From an uncultured Eubacteriales bacterium (lineage in GTDB: Bacteria > Bacillota > Clostridia > Oscillospirales > CAG-272), in assembly GCA_934446365.1 (NCBI GenBank), contig CAKSDZ010000003.1, forward strand, positions 124,001 through 188,000: a stretch of 64,000 nt of DNA, given 5' to 3'. The translations under genes and the position numbers were made by a program. This document shows, one piece after another, positions 26,503 to 35,239 of the stretch (the first letter of the stretch is position 1; every line of letters begins with the position of its first letter). The notes beneath the pieces are model-generated. The model worked only from the letters and a program-made list of their open reading frames with translations, was not told the DNA's origin and did not search any database.

Positions 26503-27039
26503 ATGGATAGAGAATTGAGAAAAAAGCGCAGGGAACTAGTGAATCAGTTGGCATCTGAGGATACCGCCGTTTCTTCCGGCAGGCGTTTTGCCTCCGTTGT
26601 ATTTTTGCTTTGGGCGATTACCCGCATCTTGCAGGTGGCGGCGGAGCTTTTATGCGCGGTGCAGGGGATTCTGTTGATTTATTCTTGGCATAACACCCTG
26701 ATGCTGGTTGTGATACCGCTGTTCCTTGCCGCATTGTATATGGGATATCGTTGGACGGTGATTTTTCCGGTTTTCATGGGGATCATGCTGGTGCTGGAAA
26801 CCTTTTCGATGGATTTATATTCGACCTTGAATCCGGTCTATATGCTTGGCGCCCGTCTTTATGCATTTACCATGATTGTCGCCGCATACGGACAGCTTGT
26901 TTTCCCGATTATTCTGGTGATCAATAGAAATACAAAGCTTTATTTTGATTCCGTGAAGGAAATATCCCGTCAAGTGGAAGAGGAAAGACTGCTTGCCAAG
27001 CTTGAACAGAAAGAGAAAGCACGAAATAAAAACAAATGA
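26503..27039 (+). CDS. four-helix membrane protein, paralogue of the gene at 35240
   Basis: 178 aa: charged N-terminus, four hydrophobic helices (residues ~30-150), then a charged helical tail (VKEISRQVEEERLLAKLEQKE in part). It shares the pattern ILxxAxELxCxxxGI near helix 1 and RLYxxxxxxxAYxQ with the protein encoded at 35240-35749, so the two are paralogues on either side of the restriction island. Function unknown. Preceded by AAAGGAGGTG and its own promoter; a GC-rich hairpin follows. Confidence 0.7.
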   Translation: MDRELRKKRRELVNQLASEDTAVSSGRRFASVVFLLWAITRILQVAAELLCAVQGILLIYSWHNTLMLVVIPLFLAALYMGYRWTVIFPVFMGIMLVLETFSMDLYSTLNPVYMLGARLYAFTMIVAAYGQLVFPIILVINRNTKLYFDSVKEISRQVEEERLLAKLEQKEKARNKNK

Positions 27040-27043
27040 GAAA

Positions 27044-27064
27044 CGGCGCGAAAGCGCCGCTTAA
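27044..27064 (+). terminator. weak hairpin terminator
   Basis: CGGCGC, GAAA loop, GCGCCG (27044-27059) followed by CTTAAATT. Short stem with a GNRA tetraloop directly after the membrane-protein gene. Confidence 0.55.
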
Positions 27065-27078
27065 ATTATGCCTGTCGG

Positions 27079-27107
27079 TTGACAAAACCGTTTTTTTCGT
27101 TTATAAT
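27079..27107 (+). promoter_or_regulatory. consensus promoter of tRNA-Pro
   Basis: TTGACA (27079-27084), 17 bp, TATAAT (27102-27107): a perfect sigma-A promoter about 20 bases ahead of the tRNA. Confidence 0.9.
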
Positions 27108-27127
27108 AACTACCATGAAGTAACTGC

Positions 27128-27203
27128 CGAGATGTAGCGCAGTCGGTAGCGCGCCTGCTTTGGGAGCAGGATGCCGCAGGTTCGAATCCTGTCATCTCGA
27201 CCA
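27128..27203 (+). tRNA. tRNA-Pro(TGG)
   Basis: 76 nt including encoded CCA. Acceptor stem CGAGATG/CATCTCG, anticodon stem CCTGC/GCAGG with loop TTTGGGA, giving anticodon TGG, and a standard GTTCGAATC T-arm. Followed directly by a terminator. Confidence 0.95.
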
Positions 27204-27239
27204 AAAATCCTCTGAAACCGTGCGTTTCAGAGGATTTTT
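27203..27239 (+). terminator. terminator of tRNA-Pro
   Basis: Perfect 16-bp stem AAAAATCCTCTGAAAC (27203-27218), loop CGTGC, complement ending TTTTT (27224-27239). Confidence 0.93.
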
Positions 27240-27292
27240 ATGCCTTAAAGCCTTTTCTTTGCCTACTGCGGCATAAATTTTAACAGCATATA

Positions 27293-27327
27293 TCAAGAGC
27301 GGAGATGATTAACATCTCCGCTCTTGA
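27293..27327. repeat. 15-bp perfect hairpin in intergenic gap 27240-27529
   Basis: TCAAGAGCGGAGATG (27293-27307), loop ATTAA, exact complement to 27327. No T-tract on either side, so not a classic terminator. It lies between the tRNA terminator and the end of hsdR; nothing else is recognisable in this 290-base gap. Confidence 0.6.
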
Positions 27328-27529
27328 CCATCTCATTCAATCATCATACTCAATGTAATCCGGCGCCCAAGCCACATACAACTACTTTTTCAATCTGCTA
27401 TACATCCTTTTCAGGCTTGAACGAAAAATTTGTTAATGCCTTAGGAATTTGAGCATATGTTCGGAAAATCAGAATATCGAGCGATTTTCGACAAAGAAAT
27501 AATACAGAAAAGCAAATCGATCGTCTTTT

Positions 27530-30500
27530 TTAGTTGTTTTCTTCAAAGTTCTCCACTTGCTCCATAACCTTGCGGAATACCTCGGGGCTATACTGCGGAG
27601 GATACCCGTTTTTGATGAGACATACCTTAATATCAAACTTGAGCCGATCGCGAACAATTTGATTATTGAGCCAATCTGCAAAAGAGGACTTTGTATCAAG
27701 GATCTCTTTGATTTTCTTTGCAAGAACCTTGCACTTATCGTTGATTATTATGCCGTCGATATTTTTATTTGTGCCGTATTCAAAGCGGTATTCGTCGCGC
27801 AACGTCATCAAAATATCGTAGAACGCTTTTTCTTCAAACGTCAACCCGATTTTTCGGAAGCTTTCACGGTCAGCATTCATATCTTTCAAAATACGCAGCG
27901 CCTGTTCGGTGGCGCTTTGAATAATATCTTCGGTAGCGTGTTCCTGCGCCTCGCCGGCTTCTTCTGCGGCAAGATGGCTCCTTCGTTCGTGATATTGTTT
28001 TATGGTTTCTTCAAGCATCTCTTGAAATTTCTTCGCCGCCAGTTGGTTTGTCTTGCTGTATTCCTTGATCTGCTTGCGAAGCATTTTCACCAGCATTTCA
28101 AGCTTTGAAGCAGGCATTTTTACATCTGACAGTTTTTCAAAGTACTCGGGACTGAATATATCATCTTGCTCACCAGTCTCCAAAACGCTTTCCACTTCAT
28201 TGTATTTGAGTGCTTCTTCCACCATTTTAGCAACATAGCGGTTCATGGTATCGGCATCCACCTCGCTTGTCCCGCTCATTTTTCGGATGAATCCTGCGAT
28301 AGCCATAAAGCATTGTGCAAGGGCGGATTCCTCTTCGCCAAGTTCGCCGGAAGGCTGGCAAATATCGTAAGCAGCACGCATTCGCTTGACAGCTTTCAAA
28401 AAATAAGTCTTGAAAGATACTTTTTGAACACTCTTTCCATTGTTATTTTGTGTGTTCAATTCCTGTGTGGATATGAATACGAATTCTGCCGCCTTTGCCA
28501 AGAGTTTATAACGCAAAGCCGGATCACCTTCGGGGTTGAGAAACGGGCTAAGGTCATATCCTTTGAATAGATCTTTCAGCACTTCGATGTGTTCGCGGAA
28601 CACACCGGTTGCCTGTTCCACATCGTCGGCAGAAGGAGCAATAGACGAATCGCCGCCATAAATCTTCATGGCTTCTCGCATATTATCCCGAATGCCGATA
28701 TAATCGATGATAAATCCGTATTCTTTACCGGGGTATTTTCTGTTTACGCGGCTGATAGTTTGTATGAGCAAATGCTTTTTGAGCGGTTTGTCGTTATACA
28801 TATAAGTCAGCGACGGTACATCAAAACCGGTGATCCACATATCTACAACAATAACGATATGGAGGTTAGATAAATCTTGTTTAAAAGCGATATCCAGCTC
28901 ATCGGAGCGCTCATCATTTCTTAAGCCGCCGAGATAATTATACATTTCCGTGTTATCATTCTTTCCGACACTTGCAACCATAGCCATAAACGGCATTGGT
29001 TTAAGCCTGCGCATTTCTTCTTCGGGGACCGCAATACCGTCAGGCACTTTTTTTTCAATAAACCATTCGGGATACTTCATTTGAAATTTTTTCAGCAATT
29101 CGTAGGCAATCGGTCGGGAAGAGCAGACAATCATTGCTTTCTGCACGCGGTCGGGGTCTTTTTCACAAGACGCTACATAGTGGTCGTGAATATCCACGGC
29201 AAGGCGTTCGAGACGAGGCGGTTCTCCGAGAATGACCTCCATAGAACTCATCGCTTTTTTGCTTGCCTCCATATCTTCGGCGGTAGCTCCGTCGTCAAAG
29301 CATTTTTTGTAATAAGCCTCAATCTGCTGTGCTTTCTCTTGGTCGAGTAATACTTTGGTTATACGCGGGTGATATTTGATAGAGACGGTCAATCCGTCGG
29401 CGACGGCCTGATCCATCGTATAGCGATCGATTTCTTCTCCAAATGTTTGATAGGTTTCCGAAATCGGGGTGCCGGTAAAGCCTACAAAGGTTGCGTTCGG
29501 CAGAGCTTCTTTCAATACTTTTGCATATGGCTTGGATATCATGGCTCGCATATTTTTGTCGGCATCTTTGGTGAATTTCAAGGATTTTGCATGTTCAATC
29601 TGCGTTCTGTGTGCCTCGTCGGAGAAACAAATAATATTGGCACGACTGTTGATCAAACCGATCTTGTCATCCTCACGATCACAGAACTTTTGAATGGTAC
29701 AGATATAGAAGCCTCCGCTTTCACGGGTGCCCAGCTCTTCGCGTAGTTTTTTGCGAGTTGGAACGACACAGACTTCGCCGAGATTCAAAAACTCCTTACT
29801 TTTTGTAAATAGATTTGCCCCTTGCTTTTGGAGCTCATCACGGTCGACTATCATAATGATAGTCGGTGATCCAAGCTCCGGGCAACGTAAGGAAAGCTGG
29901 CGGGCGAGAAATGCCATGGTATAGGTTTTTCCACAGCCGGTTGCGCCGAAATATGTACCGCCTTTTCCGTTTTTTTCTTCGACCGATTTTACGATGCTTT
30001 GTTTAAGCAGCCGCGTGGCAAAGAACTGCGGATAACGGCAGACAATTTCCTTTTCATCGCTGTTGTATTCGTGATCCTGAAAATAAATATAATCACGGAA
30101 AATCTCAAGAAATCTTTCGGGTGCATATACGCCTTTGATCATGGTTTGCATTTCTTCAAAAGGAAGCGTTGAAATCTTGTCACCGTCATTTACACGCCTC
30201 CATGCGTAAAAATGCTCATAAGGCGTACGAACGGTGCCGAGACGGGTTTTCACACCGTCGGAAATGCACGCCAAGGGGCAGTAATGGAGTAAATGGGGAA
30301 TATCACGCCAATATCGAATCGTGACTTGCTCATAGGCGTCATAAATCGTCGCATTGGCGTCTGCCGGATTTTTAAGTTCTATGATACACAGGGGTATGCC
30401 GTTTACGAACAGAAGAATATCCGGGCGGCGTGTTTCCTTCATACCATTATTGGTATACTCGACAGCAAATTGATTTACTGCACGAAAAATGTTGCTTTTC

Positions 30501-30850
30501 GGATGCTCGAAGTCGATAAGAGCAACCATGCGCGTGCGCCCGTTTTGCGGGGTGAACTGCACACCGTCAATCATCCAACTGTATACGGTATGGAGTGTTG
30601 AAAACTCGCTCTCTGCTCCCACCAGGCGCACTTTATCCATGATCTGATGAATTTCATCGGCAGTCAGATCGGTATTGGTTTTGCTCAAAAACTGTTCCAT
30701 ATCATCCACATATAAAACCGCAGTTTTATTTTCGCGCGGAATACTGTTGCCGGGCAGATACTGCCATCCTTCGTCCTCTAAAAAAGAGAGAAATGCATAT
30801 TCGTATTCCGATTCGCAGAAGCGACCGTTGTATTCTTGTAGTTTAGCCAT
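27530..30850 (-). CDS. hsdR: type I restriction endonuclease, R subunit
   Basis: 1106 aa from ATG 30850, preceded by GGAGGAAGGAAG. Cuts unmodified DNA after ATP-driven translocation. N-terminal nuclease domain with PD-(D/E)xK residues D144 and E158-L-K160 (PDILLFVNG, IIELK), helicase motor with Walker A GATGCGKT (302-309), a DEAH box in FSDEAHRTQ, motif III in GFTGTPI and a motif VI region QTISRVNRKYPG, and a long C-terminal helical part that binds the methylase. Resembles the EcoR124 branch in length. Overlaps the hsdS end by eight bases; last gene of the minus-strand operon. Confidence 0.96.
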   Translation of the reverse strand: MAKLQEYNGRFCESEYEYAFLSFLEDEGWQYLPGNSIPRENKTAVLYVDDMEQFLSKTNTDLTADEIHQIMDKVRLVGAESEFSTLHTVYSWMIDGVQFTPQNGRTRMVALIDFEHPKSNIFRAVNQFAVEYTNNGMKETRRPDILLFVNGIPLCIIELKNPADANATIYDAYEQVTIRYWRDIPHLLHYCPLACISDGVKTRLGTVRTPYEHFYAWRRVNDGDKISTLPFEEMQTMIKGVYAPERFLEIFRDYIYFQDHEYNSDEKEIVCRYPQFFATRLLKQSIVKSVEEKNGKGGTYFGATGCGKTYTMAFLARQLSLRCPELGSPTIIMIVDRDELQKQGANLFTKSKEFLNLGEVCVVPTRKKLREELGTRESGGFYICTIQKFCDREDDKIGLINSRANIICFSDEAHRTQIEHAKSLKFTKDADKNMRAMISKPYAKVLKEALPNATFVGFTGTPISETYQTFGEEIDRYTMDQAVADGLTVSIKYHPRITKVLLDQEKAQQIEAYYKKCFDDGATAEDMEASKKAMSSMEVILGEPPRLERLAVDIHDHYVASCEKDPDRVQKAMIVCSSRPIAYELLKKFQMKYPEWFIEKKVPDGIAVPEEEMRRLKPMPFMAMVASVGKNDNTEMYNYLGGLRNDERSDELDIAFKQDLSNLHIVIVVDMWITGFDVPSLTYMYNDKPLKKHLLIQTISRVNRKYPGKEYGFIIDYIGIRDNMREAMKIYGGDSSIAPSADDVEQATGVFREHIEVLKDLFKGYDLSPFLNPEGDPALRYKLLAKAAEFVFISTQELNTQNNNGKSVQKVSFKTYFLKAVKRMRAAYDICQPSGELGEEESALAQCFMAIAGFIRKMSGTSEVDADTMNRYVAKMVEEALKYNEVESVLETGEQDDIFSPEYFEKLSDVKMPASKLEMLVKMLRKQIKEYSKTNQLAAKKFQEMLEETIKQYHERRSHLAAEEAGEAQEHATEDIIQSATEQALRILKDMNADRESFRKIGLTFEEKAFYDILMTLRDEYRFEYGTNKNIDGIIINDKCKVLAKKIKEILDTKSSFADWLNNQIVRDRLKFDIKVCLIKNGYPPQYSPEVFRKVMEQVENFEENN

Positions 30851-31970
30851 TTTGCGCACTTCCTTCCTCCAATGATCCTTTAATAAGGACCGGGCAAATG
30901 TCTTTGATTTGAGCTTTCAGTTGCTTATTAATTCCAACTCGTTTTTGATAGACTGCAAAAATATCAGCTATAGCTTGTTGCGTTTCTATGTTTGGGATGG
31001 GAATAGCTATCTCTCCCATATTTTCAAAAGTAAATATATCTCTCGTTGTTCCAAAAGAAATAAAACCTGCATACCGTTGCGTTTCTGCTCTGTTCATCCA
31101 TAAAATCAAATATTTGGGCAATATTTTTTTCTCATCAATGACTTCAAATACTTGATACGAATTGGAAACAACACAATCAGGGCCTTCGCGTAAAGCAATT
31201 GGAAGCTTGGTATTGTGAGCCTTCATCACTTTGTTAAATGCAAATTGCCCCGTGCGTACAACGCTTCCATTTTCAGAATCCTCGGCTACTCGTTTAGGAT
31301 CTGTAAATACATGATCGACAGTCACACCTTGGAATAAAGAAATAGCGTTGTTGTCGTTTTTTTCATTGCATTCTCTTAAATACTGTCCAATCTTCTCACA
31401 CGGCATCTTTCTCCGCAGATCTTCGATATATCCATCGCAGACAAGCTTCAAATCCTCCAACCCGCGCTCGTAGCTTTGCTGGTTTGCAACCATAGCATTA
31501 TAGATGTCAACATATTTCCGTTGAATTGTAATGTCCGGAAGTTCCATGTCAATATCACACATGGTGTTCCAGTCAAAAGTCTCTCGTGCGGAACCCCAAG
31601 AATTGAAACGCGCATAGCGGTCAAATTCGGGACGATTGAAGTACATGAACAAGTAATCGGAAAGCAGTTTTTTATTCTCTGAGACACGAAATGCAGTATA
31701 AATTGATGAAATTAAAACCGGCTTTGAACCAGTATTAAACGCAACAGCTATTTTATCCCCGCGTCTTGACGTGTCCGCAACATAAGCAAATTCTTGTTGG
31801 CAGACAACTTTATACGAAGACAAACTAACTCCATCCATATTGGCTTTGGTGTCCATAAAATCTTTCTCGGTTGAAATACCTTTAACGTCATCAAGTGTAT
31901 AGGTTTCTTCGATATTACGCGTATTGCATTGTTCAATCAACTCACCCAACTTATACTTCCTCAATCCCAT
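30843..31970 (-). CDS. hsdS: type I restriction-modification specificity subunit
   Basis: 375 aa from ATG 31970, which overlaps hsdM by 20 bases and follows CAGGGAG. Two target-recognition halves are visible, each ending in a coiled segment: about residues 1-195 and 200-375 (IAIPIPNIETQQAIADIF). It sets the bipartite DNA target of the HsdM/HsdR complex. The two halves are unlike in sequence, so the site is expected to be asymmetric. Only one hsdS is present and no inverted copy or recombinase is adjacent, so no phase-switching shufflon is seen. Confidence 0.93.
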   Translation of the reverse strand: MGLRKYKLGELIEQCNTRNIEETYTLDDVKGISTEKDFMDTKANMDGVSLSSYKVVCQQEFAYVADTSRRGDKIAVAFNTGSKPVLISSIYTAFRVSENKKLLSDYLFMYFNRPEFDRYARFNSWGSARETFDWNTMCDIDMELPDITIQRKYVDIYNAMVANQQSYERGLEDLKLVCDGYIEDLRRKMPCEKIGQYLRECNEKNDNNAISLFQGVTVDHVFTDPKRVAEDSENGSVVRTGQFAFNKVMKAHNTKLPIALREGPDCVVSNSYQVFEVIDEKKILPKYLILWMNRAETQRYAGFISFGTTRDIFTFENMGEIAIPIPNIETQQAIADIFAVYQKRVGINKQLKAQIKDICPVLIKGSLEEGSAQNG

Positions 31971-33561
31971 ACCCAATCTCCCTGAACGCCTCGGCAAGCA
32001 TGGCTTGTGATTTCTTTTCTTCAGCAAGAACGGCTTTCATTTCCTGCTGAATACGAACTATTTCTTTTTCATAATCGATCTCCAAATCATGGTCGATAAA
32101 CTCAATATATTTGCTCGGCACAAGACTCCAACCGTTGCGTTCGATTTCCCAAATATCGACGCTTCGGTAGAGCTCCGGCGATTCATAGCATTTTCCGTCC
32201 GCTCCTTCGCTTTGCCATGTGTGATAAATGCCGGCAGCTCTTTGAATTTGCGTTTCATCCAAGAGGATTTTCTTTTTATTTTCTCCCTTGACCGGATTTT
32301 CCGTCCATGTGCGAAGATCCATAAAGAGAATTTCATGTTCACGATTGCGCAGTTTTCTGCCGTGGTAGCTGCCGCCTTTTTTGTTTTGATTCAGAATCCA
32401 TAGTGTTACGCTGATATCGGTTGTAATGAAAAGTTCGCGGGGAAGAATAATAATGGCTTCCACCTTGTCGTTCTGTATGAGTTTTTTGCGGATTTCAAGC
32501 GTATCACTATCTCCCAATGCTCCGTTTGCCAAAAGAAATCCGGCGACACCGTCAAGTGGCTTCAAATGTGAAAGAATGTGCAAAATCCAAGCATAGTTGG
32601 CGTTACTTTCCGGTGGTGTTACATAGTCTGCCCAACGGGAATCATTTTTCAGATTCTCATTATACCAACCTTTCAGATTGAAAGGTGGATTTGCCATTAT
32701 ATAATTGAAATAAATGCCTTTATGGAGATCATGTGTAAAGGACGAGTCTGCTTCACCGCCGAGGTTGTGGCTGATACCTCGCAAAGCAAGGTTCATTTTG
32801 GCAAGGCGGTACGTGGCGGGTTCTTTTTCCTGACCGTACACATTGATACGGCTAATATCTCCGCGCTTTTCTTTGACAAGGTCTGCGCTTTGGATAAACA
32901 TACCGCCCGAACCGCAGCAAGGATCGTATAGTGTGCCATCGAAAGGCTCGATCATTGCGGCAATCATCTGCACTACGTCATGAGGGGTATAAAATTCGCC
33001 CTCCTCCTTGGTGGCGTTAACCGCAAACTCTTTAAGAAAGTATTCGTAAACCCGTCCGATCAGATCTTTTTCCTCTCCGAAAGCTTTGTGACTGATTTTG
33101 TTGACCTCATCGACGATTTTTTTGATATCATTGGGGGCGAGGCTGCGTGTGGTGAATGTGCCTTCGATAAAGCAACCCTTAAGCTGCTTGCTGCTTGTGG
33201 CAATACTGTGCAGGGCATCGTCAAGAGCAACATTCAACCGCGGTGCAGGCGTATTGATAATGGTAGACCAGCGCGCTTCCACAGGCAGATTATATGTTCC
33301 GTCCGTAAAGGTGGCATCATCAAAGAATGCAGTCTTGATTGCCTTATCATCGGGGTCAAGCCCCTCTTTTATAAGATCCTGACGGAGCTTCTCGACGCCA
33401 TCCTCAAATTTCTCGCCGATGAAGCGCAGGAACACAAGTGTGAGCATCATATCGCGCTTTTCAAAAAACGAGCCCGAATTTCTTGCCGCGCGTAAAATAT
33501 CGCGGCACTTAAAGAGAATGGAATCAAGATTGATGTTTTCTTCTTTTGTTTTCTTTGCCAT
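31951..33561 (-). CDS. hsdM: type I restriction-modification DNA methyltransferase
   Basis: 536 aa. N6-adenine methylase: N-terminal HsdM helical domain, SAM motif DPCCGSGGMF at residues 213-222, catalytic NPPF at 291-294. AAGGAGA lies eight bases ahead of ATG 33561. 19 bases separate it from the 139-aa gene upstream, and its end overlaps hsdS, so all five minus-strand genes look like one transcript. Confidence 0.96.
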   Translation of the reverse strand: MAKKTKEENINLDSILFKCRDILRAARNSGSFFEKRDMMLTLVFLRFIGEKFEDGVEKLRQDLIKEGLDPDDKAIKTAFFDDATFTDGTYNLPVEARWSTIINTPAPRLNVALDDALHSIATSSKQLKGCFIEGTFTTRSLAPNDIKKIVDEVNKISHKAFGEEKDLIGRVYEYFLKEFAVNATKEEGEFYTPHDVVQMIAAMIEPFDGTLYDPCCGSGGMFIQSADLVKEKRGDISRINVYGQEKEPATYRLAKMNLALRGISHNLGGEADSSFTHDLHKGIYFNYIMANPPFNLKGWYNENLKNDSRWADYVTPPESNANYAWILHILSHLKPLDGVAGFLLANGALGDSDTLEIRKKLIQNDKVEAIIILPRELFITTDISVTLWILNQNKKGGSYHGRKLRNREHEILFMDLRTWTENPVKGENKKKILLDETQIQRAAGIYHTWQSEGADGKCYESPELYRSVDIWEIERNGWSLVPSKYIEFIDHDLEIDYEKEIVRIQQEMKAVLAEEKKSQAMLAEAFREIGYGIEEV

Positions 33562-33580
33562 AACGGTTTCTCCTTGTTGT

Positions 33581-34000
33581 TTATTGCGCCCGCCCGCACG
33601 TTTCTTTCAGCCTATCAATCGCCATTTCGGGACTCATGGTGTGGTACATGAGGTAAACCACATTCATGGTTTTTGCAGGGGCTTGTTTATAGATATCCCG
33701 GCTGCTTTCTCCTGTGTAGAAGTGCCAATAGCGGTAGATATAGCCCATCCAGTACAGCGCTTCTTTGTCGTGAACCTCGCCGTCTTTGGTGAGAAAATCG
33801 ACAAGCTCGTTTTCCATCCGGGAGAGGATATATGCTTTGCCCGCCCATTGAATATGGTGAAGCTCTTTATCCATATCTGCTGCCACAGCTGATGTCATAT
33901 ACGCCTTAATAAAGGCTTCGCTTGCATATCCCCTTTCGGCGGCAAGCGCAAACAATTGGCCTTGTGTATCGCACAAAGTTATTTGTAATGAGTTCAGCAT
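33581..34000 (-). CDS. 139-aa helical protein, partner of the HTH-ART gene
   Basis: 139 aa, mostly alpha-helical, no known motif recognised. Notable residues: IQWAGKAYILSRMENELVDF, YWMGYIYRYWHFYTGESS and YLMYHTMSPEMAIDRL. It starts one base after the stop of the HTH-ART gene and ends 19 bases before hsdM. The tight pairing with a gene carrying an ADP-ribosyltransferase-like domain is the pattern of a toxin-antitoxin pair, so it may neutralise or assist that protein; this is inference from position. Confidence 0.65.
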   Translation of the reverse strand: MLNSLQITLCDTQGQLFALAAERGYASEAFIKAYMTSAVAADMDKELHHIQWAGKAYILSRMENELVDFLTKDGEVHDKEALYWMGYIYRYWHFYTGESSRDIYKQAPAKTMNVVYLMYHTMSPEMAIDRLKETCGRAQ

Positions 34001-34001
34001 A

Positions 34002-34847
34002 TCATTCTCCCCTTAAAATTTCGTCAAAGAATTTGCCTTCCCGACGGTATTTCACTTCAATCTCTTCTGCCAATGCAACGCCCTCTTTTCGTCTTTCCAC
34101 ACTCATGTCCTTGATCAGTGAAAGCTCTAACTGCGAAAGAGGCTCTTCTCTCAATATTTTGATCTGCCGGCATGCCGACTCGGAAACAGCGACATACTGT
34201 TTGCCGGCATCAAGTGCGGAAAGGCAATGGATCAGCGCCGTATCGGTGAGTGTTTTATTGAAAAAACGAAACAGCTCGGTATACATACGATCATTGGCAA
34301 TATAACCGATGATGATATCATAGCCGTCAGTCATATGTGCGTATTTTTCGTAAATGGCAGTTCCTTTGGCACTTTCCATCTCCTTACGGTGATATGCAAT
34401 GAGCATGGCCCAATCCATGCCGATATCGACAGTCAGCACTTTCAGTCCTGTCATGTCAAGCTCAACCGCATAAAACTTTGGCTTGTCTTCATTGCAGACG
34501 AGCGTCAACGGCTGAAGTGTACTTGTTCCCATATAAAAGCCTTTGCCGAAATCACATTCCTCGCGGCTGATCGGCGCAATATCGCCTGTAATGCCTTTTT
34601 TTGATCCGTGATAGAGAACGAGGTTATTTCCCTCATTGGCGTATGCCTTTGCCTTAACAATGAATTTCGCAACGTCTATGGAGTGCTCTTTGCAAAAGCT
34701 ATATAACTGCGTCTGCGCCATACGGTTAGGGAGCGTTTTCCCGTTTTCCCATCGGTTGATGGAGAGCGGCGTTGTACCGAGTGCCGATGCAAACTGCTCT
34801 TGATTCATATTCGTTGCCAAACGGATCGCTTTGATCAAATCTTTCAT
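34002..34847 (-). CDS. XRE helix-turn-helix fused to DUF3990/ADP-ribosyltransferase-like domain
   Basis: 281 aa. Residues 1-60 form a classic XRE helix-turn-helix (NMNQEQFASALGTTPLSINRWENGKTLP). From residue ~75 the sequence matches DUF3990: VLYHGSKK (H80-G-S82) and DFGKGFYMGTS (Y105), the His and Tyr positions expected in an ADP-ribosyltransferase fold. So one polypeptide joins a probable operator-binding domain to a probable NAD-using domain. First gene of the operon that continues into the 139-aa gene and hsdMSR. Expected to autoregulate through the CCTATCAT repeats around its promoter. Enzymatic activity is inferred from the fold, not shown. Confidence 0.8.
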   Translation of the reverse strand: MKDLIKAIRLATNMNQEQFASALGTTPLSINRWENGKTLPNRMAQTQLYSFCKEHSIDVAKFIVKAKAYANEGNNLVLYHGSKKGITGDIAPISREECDFGKGFYMGTSTLQPLTLVCNEDKPKFYAVELDMTGLKVLTVDIGMDWAMLIAYHRKEMESAKGTAIYEKYAHMTDGYDIIIGYIANDRMYTELFRFFNKTLTDTALIHCLSALDAGKQYVAVSESACRQIKILREEPLSQLELSLIKDMSVERRKEGVALAEEIEVKYRREGKFFDEILRGE

Positions 34848-34856
34848 GATATACCG

Positions 34857-34897
34857 CCTATCATTTGTTATTGAATATAATTATATATTATGATAGG
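34857..34897. promoter_or_regulatory. operator-like inverted repeat CCTATCAT...ATGATAGG
   Basis: CCTATCAT (34857-34864) and its exact complement ATGATAGG (34890-34897) flank the -10 box of the minus-strand promoter, with an AT-rich near-palindrome between. Ideal position for autorepression by the XRE domain encoded next door. Confidence 0.65.
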
Positions 34898-34908
34898 AAA
34901 TTTGTCAA
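34880..34908 (-). promoter_or_regulatory. consensus promoter of HTH-ART/hsdMSR operon
   Basis: On the minus strand TTGACA (34908-34903), 17 bp, TATAAT (34885-34880): a perfect sigma-A promoter about 33 bases before the HTH-ART start. Confidence 0.9.
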
Positions 34909-35119
34909 GAGCGCATGAACGATTTGCATGCGGGAGCGTTTTTTGTTCGGTTTTTTTAAGAGCCTGCTGGAATGCCTCCAAAGAGGATTTTCCCGTCTTT
35001 AAATTATTGGAAAAAATGAGGTTTTGGATTTCGCGGAAAAATCGCGTTGCTGGCTGCATTTGCGGTTGATGCGGCCAAAATGACGGTTCCGTCTAAGCTT
35101 ATAGGAAATAAGAAGTAGA

Positions 35120-35151
35120 AATACAGGACAGCTGTATAGCTGTCCTGTATT
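35120..35151. repeat. 14-bp perfect hairpin in gap 34910-35239
   Basis: AATACAGGACAGCT (35120-35133), loop GTAT, exact complement to 35151. Lies between the restriction operon promoter and the end of the membrane gene at 35240; could terminate minus-strand transcripts from that gene, though no T-tract follows. No gene is seen in the rest of this gap. Confidence 0.6.
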
Positions 35152-35239
35152 CTTGTATAGAGAGCTTTGAGATAGAAGAATGCTCTCAAAAATTAACTGC
35201 TTTAATTGGCTTCGGACGTTTTTTGTCGACAGACGGCCT

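Noticed and set aside
30843..31970. Invertible hsdS shufflon
   Set aside because: Only one hsdS is present, with no partial copies, inverted repeats or recombinase in the island.
27128..35239. tRNA-Pro as integration site for the restriction island
   Set aside because: No second copy of the tRNA 3' end is visible at the far side of the island, and no integrase is nearby.
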